Assembly (NCBI GenBank): GCA_964350795.1
Contig: CAYGLI010000001.1
Coordinates: 4,163-68,162 of the forward strand
Direction: 5' to 3'
DNA length: 64,000 bases
From: UBA1664 sp964350795
GTDB lineage: Bacteria > Pseudomonadota > Alphaproteobacteria > Micavibrionales > UBA1664
The first letter of the stretch is position 1. Every line of letters starts with the position of its first letter. The position numbers were made by a program, and so were the translations under genes. Under the pieces are notes generated by a model, which was not told the DNA's origin, did not search any database, and was given only the letters and a program-made list of their open reading frames with translations. Shown piece by piece: positions 1 through 9,725 of the stretch.

Positions 1-19
1 TCATCCATTTTAAGATAGC

Positions 20-553
20 GTGTCACTCAACGGTCTTAATACACAAAAACCACATTTTATGAAATCAGTACCAATATACTTGTTTAATGTAATGCTGTTG
101 GTGGCCTCTACGCAGGTTATGGATTTTGTTGCACTAGATAACGTCCATGTCATTTTTTTCTTAGCGCCATTATTTTACTGGACGGTTTTTAATCCATCCG
201 TGATGCCGTTATGGTTTATATTTTTGGGTGGTTTGGCGATTGATTTTTCGGTTGATTCCCTTCTTGGCCTTCATGCGTTTTTATTTGTAGCTTATTATAT
301 TTTCCTGTATCGCGTTCGGCGAATTATTTTGTCACAACCATTGATGGTCCATTTGATGGTTTTCGCTCTATCTGCTGTATTTTTTGAGGTTGTGCGATTT
401 GTATTGTTAAGCCTTTTGATGTGGAAAACAGGTGTAATATTTCCTGCATTATTATCTATCATCCTTAATATTGTGGCCTTTTTGCCAATCTTACTTGTTT
501 TAAAGTTCTTACACCGTGTAATGTCAGGGAATGGCAGACGGCAATCATTCTGA
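20..553 (+). CDS. mreD: Rod shape-determining protein MreD
   Basis: This is an inner-membrane component of the elongasome, which couples MreB/MreC to peptidoglycan synthesis along the lateral wall. The 177-residue protein is almost entirely hydrophobic, with about five predicted membrane segments and few charged loops, as expected for MreD. Identification rests mainly on context: it overlaps the next gene, mrdA (PBP2), by 23 bases and is followed by rodA, the standard mre-mrd order. The start is uncertain. GTG at 20 and ATG at 59 are both in frame, neither has a clear ribosome site, and mreC would lie just left of the window. Confidence 0.82.
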   Translation: MSLNGLNTQKPHFMKSVPIYLFNVMLLVASTQVMDFVALDNVHVIFFLAPLFYWTVFNPSVMPLWFIFLGGLAIDFSVDSLLGLHAFLFVAYYIFLYRVRRIILSQPLMVHLMVFALSAVFFEVVRFVLLSLLMWKTGVIFPALLSIILNIVAFLPILLVLKFLHRVMSGNGRRQSF

Positions 554-2399
554 AAAATTTGGACGCAGAGCATTTATTTTAGGTCTCTGTTCAACCGCGC
601 TTTATGGTGGGTTGGTGTCGCGCTTGTCATGGTTGCAAATTATCAATGGTGAGCAATATCAAACATTATCCGATAATAACCGTATTCACCTGAATTTGAT
701 TACGCCTGTACGTGGGTATATTATGGATCGGCATGGCGCGATGCTGGCGCATAACGAACAAAATTTCCGTGTTCAAATTATTCCTGAACAAACATCGGAT
801 ATGCAGGCATCGTTGGACGCGCTGTCTAATATTATCGATCTACGTCCATCGGAAAAGGAAGAAATTGTAAAACGTGCAGGAAAACAGGCGAAATTCATCC
901 CAATTGAAATTCGCGATAATCTGACATGGGAAGATGTCTCAGCGATTGAAATATCCTTGCCAGATTTGGCGGGAATTTCAATTGATGTTGGGCAAAAACG
1001 CCTCTATCCCTATGATGAAAATTTCGCCCATATCGTTGGATATGTTGGCGCCGTGAGCGATAAGGAAATGACCAACGATCCTGTGCTTCGTCTTCCTGGA
1101 TTTCAATTGGGAAAAACAGGCATTGAACGCGAATTTGAAAATAACCTGCGTGGCCTTGCAGGGTCAAAATCAATTGAGGTGAATAGCTCAGGCAGAATGG
1201 TACGTGAATTGGGTGCGGAAAAAGGTGAAATAGGCCATTCCGTCAGTTTGACAATTGATAAAGAGTTGCAACAACAAACCATGAATATTCTATCACGTGA
1301 AAAGTCGGCCTCTGCGGTGGTCATGGATGTGCATACGGGGGCTGTTTACGCCTGTGCGTCCTATCCATCCTTTGACCCCAATCTATTTGCAACACGCTTG
1401 CCACAAAAAATATGGGATGATTTAAATAACAATCCCGGGAAACCGCTCAATAACAAGGCGATATCAGGACAATACCCACCAGGGTCTACGTTTAAAATGA
1501 TTACTGCACTGGCGGCATTGGAGGCAGGTGTTGTTGATAATGAAACCAGCTTTTTTTGTAATGGGCATTTCGATGTGAACAAAGAACGATTTCATTGTTG
1601 GAAACGCGCAGGGCACGGCCGCATGAATGTGTATACTGCCTTAGAAGAATCGTGCGATGTTTATTTTTATAATATTGCACAGGATGTGGGCATTGAGCGC
1701 ATTGCAAAAATGGCGCGCCAATTTGGCCTTGGTCAAACATATGACCTGAAATTGCCGTTGGAATCGGCAGGGCTTGTCCCTGATAAAAACTGGAAACGGG
1801 GGCAATTTGGAACTGAATGGCATTTGGGCGAAACGATTAATGCCACGATTGGACAGGGATATATCTTAACAACGCCAATGCAATTGGCGGTGATGACATC
1901 GCGCATGGTGAATGGTGGATATGCGGTCGAACCATGGATTGTGGCGCATGATGGCATATACCATACGCGTAAAAGACAACAACAATGGCCGAAAATGAGA
2001 GTGAGTGACAATAATCTTCGTATTATCAATCGTGGGATGGAATTGGTGATGATTGGTGAGGATGGAACAGCAAAATCATCCGCAATCGGTATTGAGGGTC
2101 AAGAGATGGGCGGTAAAACAGGAACGGCACAGGTTCGTCGTATCACGATGGCGGAACGACGCGCGGGATTATTGGCACAAGAAGATATTGTTTGGAAAAA
2201 TCGACATCACGCCTTGTTCGTTGGATATGCCCCGTTTGATAACCCTCGTTACGCCGTATCGGTTGTTGTGGAACATGGTGGATCAGGGTCAGGAACCGCC
2301 GCACCATTGGCACGTGACATCCTTAAGGCCGCGCAAGACATCGCACCATCCCAAACACCAATAAAATTAACGTCGGTTAATCCAGAGGTGTCATCATGA
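531..2399 (+). CDS. mrdA: Penicillin-binding protein 2 (elongation transpeptidase)
   Basis: This is the class B transpeptidase that cross-links lateral-wall peptidoglycan with RodA. The 622-residue protein has an N-terminal membrane anchor (about residues 13-32), a PBP dimerisation region and a C-terminal transpeptidase domain. All three active-site motifs are visible: S319-T-F-K322 with the nucleophilic serine, S374-C-D376, and K529-T-G531. Length matches the family. It overlaps mreD upstream, and its stop overlaps the rodA start in an ATGA arrangement, so the three are probably translationally coupled. Confidence 0.96.
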   Translation: MADGNHSEKFGRRAFILGLCSTALYGGLVSRLSWLQIINGEQYQTLSDNNRIHLNLITPVRGYIMDRHGAMLAHNEQNFRVQIIPEQTSDMQASLDALSNIIDLRPSEKEEIVKRAGKQAKFIPIEIRDNLTWEDVSAIEISLPDLAGISIDVGQKRLYPYDENFAHIVGYVGAVSDKEMTNDPVLRLPGFQLGKTGIEREFENNLRGLAGSKSIEVNSSGRMVRELGAEKGEIGHSVSLTIDKELQQQTMNILSREKSASAVVMDVHTGAVYACASYPSFDPNLFATRLPQKIWDDLNNNPGKPLNNKAISGQYPPGSTFKMITALAALEAGVVDNETSFFCNGHFDVNKERFHCWKRAGHGRMNVYTALEESCDVYFYNIAQDVGIERIAKMARQFGLGQTYDLKLPLESAGLVPDKNWKRGQFGTEWHLGETINATIGQGYILTTPMQLAVMTSRMVNGGYAVEPWIVAHDGIYHTRKRQQQWPKMRVSDNNLRIINRGMELVMIGEDGTAKSSAIGIEGQEMGGKTGTAQVRRITMAERRAGLLAQEDIVWKNRHHALFVGYAPFDNPRYAVSVVVEHGGSGSGTAAPLARDILKAAQDIAPSQTPIKLTSVNPEVSS

Positions 2400-3538
2400 T
2401 TGATTTTTCGGTAGGCGCAAAACAGCTGACATTTTGGGGGAAGGTTAAATCCCTTCCCATCATCCTGATCGGATTAATTATCGTGATAACGGGATTGGGA
2501 GCGTTGGCACTGACTTCCGCGGCGGAGGGTGAATTTTACAAATGGGCGGACAAGCATGTTTTGCGATTTGGGTTTTTGTTTATCGGCATGGTGATTGTTG
2601 CCTTTATTCATTTGAAATATTGGTATTGGTTGTCTTATCCAATTTGGTTTGCGGGTATTGGGCTACTTGTGATTGTTGAAATTATGGGACATGTCGGCAT
2701 GGGGGCGCAACGGTGGATCAATTTGGGGTTCATGAATTTGCAACCATCGGAATTGATGAAAATCGGGGTCATTATGGCACTTGCAAAATACTATCACGAT
2801 TTGGACAAAAGCGATGTTCGTAAATATAGTAAATTATTCTGGCCTATAATGATAATGGCTATACCTATGGAGATAGTTAGAAGACAGCCTGATTTGGGAA
2901 CAATGCTAATGATAGGAATGGGTGGTTTAACAATCATGTTTTTAGCGGGTGTGCGTATGCGTTTATTTGTTGGTGGTGCGTTGTTAATGAGTGCGGTTAT
3001 ACCGCTGTCATACATGTATATCCTCAAACCCTATCAACGGACACGGGTTGATACATTCCTTGATCCATCCCAAGATCCGATGGGCGCGGGGTATCATGTG
3101 ACACAATCTAAAATCGCCATTGGGTCGGGTGGTTTTGATGGTAAAGGGTATTTGGAAGGGACGCAGGCGCGTTTGAACTTCCTACCTGAAAAACACACGG
3201 ATTTTATCTTTACCCTATGGGCGGAAGAACAAGGTTTTATGGGTGGATTGCTCATTATGGGGCTATACATCGCGACATTTATATTCGGGTTTGTTTATGC
3301 GGTGCAGGCCAAACATATTTTTTCAAAATTATTGATATTAGGGTTAACGATTAACCTCTCCCTCTATGTCACAATCAATATCGGCATGGTGATGGGATTG
3401 CTGCCCGTTGTGGGTGTGCCATTGCCGTTGATATCCTATGGAGGGTCGGCGATGCTCGCCGCGCTTATCTGCTACGGCCTCATAATTTGCGCGCGCGTGC
3501 ACCGTGGACAACCAATCCCGAAGGGCGAGGGGATATAG
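2396..3538 (+). CDS. rodA: Rod shape-determining glycosyltransferase RodA
   Basis: This is the SEDS-family peptidoglycan polymerase that partners with PBP2. The 380-residue protein has about ten membrane segments. Characteristic SEDS features are the stretch MGAQRWINLGFMNLQPSE in the first third, the loop EKHTDFIFTLWAEEQGF before a late helix, and the C-terminal GVPLPLISYGGSAML. The start overlaps the mrdA stop by four bases. The last 59 bases overlap the convergent unknown gene on the minus strand, so the two transcripts share complementary 3' ends. Confidence 0.96.
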   Translation: MIDFSVGAKQLTFWGKVKSLPIILIGLIIVITGLGALALTSAAEGEFYKWADKHVLRFGFLFIGMVIVAFIHLKYWYWLSYPIWFAGIGLLVIVEIMGHVGMGAQRWINLGFMNLQPSELMKIGVIMALAKYYHDLDKSDVRKYSKLFWPIMIMAIPMEIVRRQPDLGTMLMIGMGGLTIMFLAGVRMRLFVGGALLMSAVIPLSYMYILKPYQRTRVDTFLDPSQDPMGAGYHVTQSKIAIGSGGFDGKGYLEGTQARLNFLPEKHTDFIFTLWAEEQGFMGGLLIMGLYIATFIFGFVYAVQAKHIFSKLLILGLTINLSLYVTINIGMVMGLLPVVGVPLPLISYGGSAMLAALICYGLIICARVHRGQPIPKGEGI

Positions 3539-5210
3539 ATTTCATAGAACCAGCAGTGTTCAGGGCATTCCTTGCGCTAACTGCTTTTCGCTTGGTGCGA
3601 CTGTCGGGTAATATTGATAAGGTTTGGTCATTTGCAATTGGCTGTTCATCAAATGGCGTTAGTTTGGGCGGACGATAGTCAAGGGGTTGATAGAAATCCA
3701 AAACGGACGTACAAATCTCTGTTTCAATATAGTCACCGTTACCATCTAATGTAATTTTTATGGCTTTTCCTTGCTCTACTGCACAGGCTTCACCATCAAT
3801 CTCGTGAATAAAGCGATCGCCACGCCCGTCTATAAGTTGTAGGGCGGTTGCATTTGTTTTTGTATTGAATAGTAGGGAAATAACACTAGCGCCTTTGTGA
3901 CAATCGGCATGAATTTTTTTTGATAAAAACCACTGCATTTCCTCTTTTTCACCATGGGTAGGGATGGGAGCAACATTATTCCCGAAAAAAGACGAAAAGT
4001 CCGCGGAAGGCATAAATTTAATCCCGTCGAAAAAGGCTGGTTTAGCCTTGGTTGCACGTATGATATCGGTAATAAAATGCGGATAAGGCGTAAAATCAAC
4101 TTTATAATCATAGAAACGTTTGACTTGACGTGTTTTATTTCTATGAATGAGGCGTGGAACATATTTTACAATGCCGTTCAAAACACGGCTGATTGGATTT
4201 GTTCCCAAAACTAAACTAGAAACAGCGGTCTTGGTTAAAAGTGAGGCCATCCCCATTGTCTTTGCGGCGGCAAACAATGTTGCGACAAAGACAAACGCAT
4301 AAGCCGATACCCCCGCTATGACTGTGCCAGTTATGGCGGATGGGATGTTGAGTCGTGCAAGCGTGTGGAATATGGGTTGAGATGCACCTTTGAAAATTTT
4401 TTTATTCAAATTTTTAAAAGAATTATAAGGTTTGTCTGGGCTAAAACCATTCATAGTTTGTTTGGCTGTGAAATTCGCACGCTCATGCATCCATTTTGTT
4501 AAATGAGATTTTGCAACGGGATGGGGTGTGGTTTTAAGTGATATTGATTTTAAGTATTTTTGATATTTTGAATTATCCAACATATCATCATTAATAAATA
4601 AACCATCCTCGCCCAATGGATTAAAATATTGATAGATATCATGATGATCGGGCTCGTTAGGGTGCGGAAGGGCGAATAGAACGCAGGAGTCAGAGCGCCA
4701 CAAGCGATCACTTTCCCCTATAAAGGTTTCATGGGATTGGATATCGACTCTTAATGTTTGATTATCTTCTTTTATGCGATTAATTAAACGCCTATAAGAA
4801 ATCTTGCCAAGAATTTCAAAATCTTTCTTTTTCTGAAAGGATAGAATATCGATGTCCTCTGTTCGGCTTGTGTCACCGGATAAAACAGCCTTTAGGCTTT
4901 TTGGTTTATCAGAATACAGAACGCTAATACCCTCATGATAGCGAGGAAGCCCCTTATGTATAAAGGGTATATTGCGTTCGACTATGGTATAGAAACCATG
5001 CCCTGCCTGAATCCAAGGGACGTCAAATGATTGTCCGTCTCTTGTGATGGTTTTGGTGTAGAGTTTTAAGTCGCCATCATCGGAAAAATTCGTGCGTTTC
5101 CCCATGATGTCTTTGTAAAATTGATCCCGATCCGTGAAAGGGATAGTGGTCAAAAGGCTCCAGACACTTCTAAAATAATCACCACGTGTGGATTGTTGTA
5201 AATTTGGCAT
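3480..5210 (-). CDS. Hypothetical protein, 576 residues, central membrane segment
   Basis: I do not recognise this protein. It is a long intact reading frame with ordinary composition. The first ~280 residues are polar and soluble-looking. A hydrophobic stretch at roughly residues 290-345 could form two membrane segments or a hairpin, and a basic linker and a second soluble region of about 200 residues follow. There is no signal peptide and no catalytic motif that I can name. It is convergent with rodA, overlapping its 3' end by 59 bases, and divergent from rlmN across an AT-rich 83-base spacer. The C-terminal tail is Ser/Arg-rich and could be disordered. A host-contact or envelope role is possible but unsupported. 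Confidence 0.7.
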   Translation of the reverse strand: MPNLQQSTRGDYFRSVWSLLTTIPFTDRDQFYKDIMGKRTNFSDDGDLKLYTKTITRDGQSFDVPWIQAGHGFYTIVERNIPFIHKGLPRYHEGISVLYSDKPKSLKAVLSGDTSRTEDIDILSFQKKKDFEILGKISYRRLINRIKEDNQTLRVDIQSHETFIGESDRLWRSDSCVLFALPHPNEPDHHDIYQYFNPLGEDGLFINDDMLDNSKYQKYLKSISLKTTPHPVAKSHLTKWMHERANFTAKQTMNGFSPDKPYNSFKNLNKKIFKGASQPIFHTLARLNIPSAITGTVIAGVSAYAFVFVATLFAAAKTMGMASLLTKTAVSSLVLGTNPISRVLNGIVKYVPRLIHRNKTRQVKRFYDYKVDFTPYPHFITDIIRATKAKPAFFDGIKFMPSADFSSFFGNNVAPIPTHGEKEEMQWFLSKKIHADCHKGASVISLLFNTKTNATALQLIDGRGDRFIHEIDGEACAVEQGKAIKITLDGNGDYIETEICTSVLDFYQPLDYRPPKLTPFDEQPIANDQTLSILPDSRTKRKAVSARNALNTAGSMKSISPRPSGLVVHGARARKL

Positions 5211-5293
5211 GACATAAAATATTATAAATATTAAAATATGTCAATATTTAATTTCTTTACTTTCTCTCCACTACGACCTACATTGCGCGGATT

Positions 5294-6421
5294 ATGAGCG
5301 ATACGTCGATTGAAAAACATGAAAAAGTTTTTGCCGCGCCCAAGGTTGATTCTGAGGGACGTCAGAATATTATTGGGTTATCCAAGGACGAGCTGATCGC
5401 ATTGTTGGGCAAATATCAGGTTCCACCATTTCGCGCGAAACAAATTTGGCATTGGATGTATCAACGTGGTGTTCAATCATTTGATGATATGGGCAATATT
5501 CCAAAGGATATGAAGGTGTTTTTGAATGATCGATTTTCGATTGGCCGCCCAAAAATTGAAACCGAACAAAAATCCACCGATGGCACAATCAAATGGCTGT
5601 TGAAATTAAATGACGGTCAAATGGTTGAAACGGTTTTTATCCCTGAGGAAACACGCGGAACATTATGTGTGTCGTCTCAAATTGGATGTACATTAACATG
5701 TAAATTTTGCCATACGGGTACGCAACCGCTTGTGCGGAACTTGGGGGCACACGAAATCCTGCAACAAATTATGCATGCACGCGATGTTTTGGATGAATGG
5801 CCGTCTGGTGGTGCGAAAGAGGGCGGTCGTGATTTTACCAATATTGTCATGATGGGGATGGGCGAACCGCTCTATAACTATCAAAATGTCGCCAAGGCAT
5901 TGAAAATTTGTATGGACGGTGATGGGTTGTCCATTTCAAAACGCCGTATCACATTGTCAACGTCGGGTGTTGTGCCAATGATTGTGAAATGTGGCGAGGA
6001 ATTAAATGTGAATTTGGCGATTTCATTGCACGCGGCGAATGATGAGTTACGCACGGAAATCATGCCGATTAATAAGAAATATCCGTTATCAGAGTTAATG
6101 CAATCATGTCGTGATTATCCATTGGATGCCAAGCGTCGTATTACATTTGAATATGTGATGCTCAAGGATATTAATGACAGCGATATGCATGCTCATAATC
6201 TTGCCACATTAATTGGCGATATCCCTTCTAAGATAAATTTAATTCCATTTAATGAATGGCCGGGGAGCGGTTTAGTTGTGTCGGATAGAAACAGAATAGA
6301 GGCATTTGCAAAAATACTTCGGGATAAAGGGTTGGATGCCCCTATACGAAAGACCCGAGGTGATGATATTTTGGCCGCTTGTGGTCAATTAAAATCCGCC
6401 AGTAAACGATATAAGAAATAA
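5294..6421 (+). CDS. rlmN: 23S rRNA (A2503-C2)/tRNA (A37-C2) methyltransferase RlmN
   Basis: This is a radical-SAM enzyme that methylates C2 of A2503 in 23S rRNA and of A37 in some tRNAs. The 375-residue protein carries the CX3CX2C cluster motif at C132, C136 and C139 (CTLTCKFCHTGTQ) and the family stretch MMGMGEPLYNY. A conserved cysteine near the C-terminus (DDILAACGQL) fits the methyl-carrying residue. The N-terminal accessory domain is present. The gene starts about 80 bases from the divergent unknown gene and is followed after 21 bases by an M23 peptidase gene. Confidence 0.96.
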   Translation: MSDTSIEKHEKVFAAPKVDSEGRQNIIGLSKDELIALLGKYQVPPFRAKQIWHWMYQRGVQSFDDMGNIPKDMKVFLNDRFSIGRPKIETEQKSTDGTIKWLLKLNDGQMVETVFIPEETRGTLCVSSQIGCTLTCKFCHTGTQPLVRNLGAHEILQQIMHARDVLDEWPSGGAKEGGRDFTNIVMMGMGEPLYNYQNVAKALKICMDGDGLSISKRRITLSTSGVVPMIVKCGEELNVNLAISLHAANDELRTEIMPINKKYPLSELMQSCRDYPLDAKRRITFEYVMLKDINDSDMHAHNLATLIGDIPSKINLIPFNEWPGSGLVVSDRNRIEAFAKILRDKGLDAPIRKTRGDDILAACGQLKSASKRYKK

Positions 6422-6442
6422 TAATAACAACACCGTAATATC

Positions 6443-7906
6443 ATGCTCGATAAACTTAACTTTAAACATCGTCATTTATTGACTTCAACGGGAAATATCC
6501 GCCTGAGGTTTGTTGCGGCGGTTATCGTTGCAATATTGCTGATTATTTCATTTATTCCCAATAACGGAATAGAAGATTATGCAGAGGATGCCACCGTTGA
6601 AATAATTGCGGAGAAGCCAACAGAAGCGCCAAAAGAAATGTCGTTTAAGGATATTAAATATGATCCCGAAGTTGAGGGAAATGGTATCACACCATTTTTA
6701 TCACGCATGGGTGCGCGTCCTTATTTTAATAAGCCATATAATTGGTTTAAAACGATGGAAATTGCATCGGGTGATAGTTTGGGTTTATTGATGGAACAAA
6801 CAGGTTTATCAGGTGATGATTATGTCGGCGCGATGACCGCAATTAAAAAATATGTTGATCCAACAGCCATCAAACCAGGGCATCAAATTGTTGTTTCCAA
6901 CGAACGTTTAGGAACAAAGGATAGCGTTCAATCGGTTTCTTATATCTACGATTCCTTGTCATCGGTTATTTTAACCAAAGATAACGAGCAATGGGTTGCG
7001 GAAAAAAAGACACAACCACTAGAACTAAAAACTCATGCTGTTGTTACAACTATTGAAAATTCACTTTATGGATCGATGGGTAAGGCAGGTGTACCAGATG
7101 GCATTATCAATCAAATGATTAAGGCGTATTCTTGGACGGTTGATTTTCAACGGGACATTTGGGGTGGGGAACAGGTTGAAATCCTCTATGAAACACGCGA
7201 AACGGCGGATGGTTCATATGTGCGATCCAACCGTTTTTTATATGCGAATTTAAAATTGCGTAACCGCGATATGCCGATTTACCTCTATGAAAAGGATAAA
7301 GGATTCCCAAATTATTTTGAACCAAGCGGTCAATCCATACGACGTGCGTTAATGAAAACGCCTATTGATGGGGCGCGATTGTCATCAGGCTATGGTATGC
7401 GGACACATCCCGTTTTGGGGTATAAAAAGGCGCATAAGGGCGTCGATTTCGCCGCACCAATAGGGACACCGATTTATGCGGCGGGGGATGGCGTAGTGCA
7501 ACGCGCAAACCGATTTAGCAGTTTTGGAAATTACATTAAAATCAAACATAACAACACATATTCAACCGCCTACGCTCACCTCAATGGATTTGCCAAGGGC
7601 ATTCGCGCAGGGGCCCGCGTCAAACAAGGACAAACAATTGGATATGTAGGAAATACTGGCCGGTCAACAGGCCCTCATTTACATTACGAAGTGCATAAAA
7701 ACGGCGTAAAGGTCAATCCGCATTCCGTTGATTTACCATTGGGTGAACAATTGAAAGGTGCGCAATTATCATCCTTCAGAGTGTTCGTTGCCGAGGTTCA
7801 AAAGAAATTTACCGCAATCACGGGGGTGGTTCCGTCACAAAATTCCAACATGGTTACGCCCGTTAAGAAGCCTGTCGCCGTGCGCGCCATAAATATAAAC
7901 AACTGA
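6443..7906 (+). CDS. M23-family murein endopeptidase with N-terminal membrane anchor
   Basis: This is a probable periplasmic peptidoglycan DD-endopeptidase of the MepM/YebA type. The 487-residue protein has one membrane segment at about residues 25-42, a LysM/OapA-like region near residues 105-160 (ASGDSLGLLMEQTGLS, then KPGHQIVV), and a C-terminal LytM domain. Zinc ligands H331 and D335 (HKGVD) and H414 of the H412-L-H414 motif are intact, so it should be catalytically active. It lies 21 bases after rlmN and probably shares its transcript. The last 44 bases overlap the convergent SURF1 gene. Confidence 0.92.
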   Translation: MLDKLNFKHRHLLTSTGNIRLRFVAAVIVAILLIISFIPNNGIEDYAEDATVEIIAEKPTEAPKEMSFKDIKYDPEVEGNGITPFLSRMGARPYFNKPYNWFKTMEIASGDSLGLLMEQTGLSGDDYVGAMTAIKKYVDPTAIKPGHQIVVSNERLGTKDSVQSVSYIYDSLSSVILTKDNEQWVAEKKTQPLELKTHAVVTTIENSLYGSMGKAGVPDGIINQMIKAYSWTVDFQRDIWGGEQVEILYETRETADGSYVRSNRFLYANLKLRNRDMPIYLYEKDKGFPNYFEPSGQSIRRALMKTPIDGARLSSGYGMRTHPVLGYKKAHKGVDFAAPIGTPIYAAGDGVVQRANRFSSFGNYIKIKHNNTYSTAYAHLNGFAKGIRAGARVKQGQTIGYVGNTGRSTGPHLHYEVHKNGVKVNPHSVDLPLGEQLKGAQLSSFRVFVAEVQKKFTAITGVVPSQNSNMVTPVKKPVAVRAININN

Positions 7907-8522
7907 GTAATATTAGAAGTCCGCTCATCCCAAACCAAAACGCCACATATTGTGCGTGTTTGTTGCGGGGTTTTTGCATGGTTGAGAATGCGTTGTCGAG
8001 ATATAAAATTTTTGAATTTAGTTTTAAATTATAAAATGTTTCTAAATCATTCATATCGATTGAATAAAATTGATTTTTCTCAGGTTTATTTTGTGGTGTG
8101 AAGGATGATTGTTTATCGGGTGAACGTAAATATCCCGTTATTTTCCGTGATGTTGGTATGGGGTATGTTTCACCGTCACGCCACCCCATATTCACGATAA
8201 TATTTTGTCCGTCGTTTGTTTTAAAGGGATAGAGTAAATGATACCCAACGGCGCCATCCGTATTTGTGCGGGGTTTGATTTGCACGGCGGGTTTATTTAA
8301 AAAACGCCCCTCAATATAACCACGTTGAAAATCTTCGGTATTTGATAAATCTAATGGCGTTTTGGTTGCGTCCAATGATTCATATTTTTCAATTTTAGAT
8401 AAAATGTCATTTTTCCATTCCAACCGATCCAATTGCCAAAAACCAAGATTGAGCATAAGAGTAACCGCGCCAATTAAAACACCGGTGGCGATGATATTTT
8501 TAAACACCTTTCGCCCCACCAC
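7863..8522 (-). CDS. SURF1-family cytochrome oxidase assembly protein
   Basis: SURF1 (Shy1) proteins help insert haem a into subunit I of aa3-type cytochrome c oxidase. The 219-residue protein has the expected two flanking membrane helices (about residues 10-28 and 192-212) around a periplasmic domain. The N-terminal helix ends in the family-typical NLGFWQLDRLEWK, and the NMGWRD and GYLRSP motifs follow. It overlaps the upstream DUF983 gene by 23 bases and is the last gene of the ctaG-COX3-DUF983-SURF1 run. Its 3' end overlaps the M23 gene on the other strand. Confidence 0.93.
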   Translation of the reverse strand: MVGRKVFKNIIATGVLIGAVTLMLNLGFWQLDRLEWKNDILSKIEKYESLDATKTPLDLSNTEDFQRGYIEGRFLNKPAVQIKPRTNTDGAVGYHLLYPFKTNDGQNIIVNMGWRDGETYPIPTSRKITGYLRSPDKQSSFTPQNKPEKNQFYSIDMNDLETFYNLKLNSKILYLDNAFSTMQKPRNKHAQYVAFWFGMSGLLILLSCLYLWRARRQAS

Positions 8523-8856
8523 GATGTTTGTAATTCAGGGCAATGAAATAGGCCTTGAGCGGTTGTAGGGTTAAGATACAAAACCCAATACAGGCAACCG
8601 TCCACACGACCGCATGCGCCCATAACGGAATATCAATCACCGCAGCCAACCAAAGGGCGAGGGGAGTCATCACGATGCACAGGATTGAGAGAATAAAAAA
8701 CGCAGGGCCATCACCACTGTCGTGATCGGCAATTTTAAATCCGCATGAATCGCATTTGTCCTTCACATCCAAGGTCAGGCGATGTGGGAAGATGTTAGGT
8801 TGCCCACATTTTGGACATCCGTTTTTAAGAGATTGTTTGAGGAGTGGGGCGTTCAT
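8500..8856 (-). CDS. DUF983 membrane protein of the oxidase cluster
   Basis: This 118-residue protein combines a zinc-ribbon-like N-terminus (CPKCGQPNIF then CDSCGF) with two membrane segments. DUF983 genes are regularly found between COX3 and SURF1 in alphaproteobacteria, and the same order is seen here. The biochemical role is not established; metal handling or an oxidase-assembly function is inferred from neighbourhood and from the four cysteines. It begins three bases after the COX3 stop and overlaps SURF1, which supports one transcript. Confidence 0.9.
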   Translation of the reverse strand: MNAPLLKQSLKNGCPKCGQPNIFPHRLTLDVKDKCDSCGFKIADHDSGDGPAFFILSILCIVMTPLALWLAAVIDIPLWAHAVVWTVACIGFCILTLQPLKAYFIALNYKHRGGAKGV

Positions 8857-8859
8857 TTA

Positions 8860-9708
8860 TTAATGCGCGCCTAGTTCACCACTACCCCAGAAGTAAACGG
8901 CGATGAAAAGGAACAACCATACAACATCAACAAAATGCCAATACCATGCCGCAGCCTCGAACCCGAAATGGGATTCCTTGGTGAAATGTTTGGCCTTTGC
9001 GCGTTTGTAACAAACAAAGAGAAAGATTGTACCAACCAAGACGTGGAAACCGTGGAACCCAGTCGCCATATAGAATGTTGAGGCAAAAATACCATCGGTG
9101 AAACCAAAATAATGGTTTGCCACATGAACATATTCATAGGCTTGGAAGCACATAAAGACCGCGCCCAAAATTACAGTGCACAGCAATCCACGGACAAGAT
9201 TATCGTTGTCTTTTTCTAAAATGGCCGCGTGCGCCCATGTAATTGTACAACCAGAGAGCAATAAAATCATGGTCATCATCAGGGGAAGATCAAGCGGATT
9301 AACGGTCTCTATGCCTTCGGGCGGCCAAACACCGCCAACAGGGAACAGGGATGCATTGAAAAATGCCCAGAAAAATGCAACGAAAAACATCACCTCGGAC
9401 AAAATAAATAACATCATACCAAATCGAAAACCGATTTGGACGACGGCTGTGTGTGCCTTTTGCACAACAGCCTCATAAATCATATCGCGCCACCAAAAAA
9501 ACATACAGGCCAATACGGCGATAAAACCAAGGACAAGGCCTTTATAGCCTAAGTGCAAACCCGCCCAAGAGACATCGTGCATGAAAAGAACCGCACCCAA
9601 TGCCAATAATCCCGCGGCAAAGGATGATGCGATTGGCCATATGCTGGGTTCCACGATGTGGTATGGATGTGGTTTGCCTGTTGTTCCATATTCGATTTTA
9701 TCTGACAT
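8860..9708 (-). CDS. ctaE: Cytochrome c oxidase subunit III
   Basis: This is a structural subunit of the aa3-type terminal oxidase in the inner membrane. The 282-residue sequence has the seven-helix form and the family landmarks HPYHIVEPSIWP at the N-terminus, LSEVMFFVAFFWAFF, the TGFHGFHV segment and the closing WYWHFVDVVWLFLF. Length is normal. It is the second gene of a minus-strand cluster beginning with ctaG, 17 bases upstream. Subunits I and II and the haem-synthesis genes are not in the window. Confidence 0.96.
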   Translation of the reverse strand: MSDKIEYGTTGKPHPYHIVEPSIWPIASSFAAGLLALGAVLFMHDVSWAGLHLGYKGLVLGFIAVLACMFFWWRDMIYEAVVQKAHTAVVQIGFRFGMMLFILSEVMFFVAFFWAFFNASLFPVGGVWPPEGIETVNPLDLPLMMTMILLLSGCTITWAHAAILEKDNDNLVRGLLCTVILGAVFMCFQAYEYVHVANHYFGFTDGIFASTFYMATGFHGFHVLVGTIFLFVCYKRAKAKHFTKESHFGFEAAAWYWHFVDVVWLFLFIAVYFWGSGELGAH

Positions 9709-9725
9709 GATTTTAGTCCCTTAGA

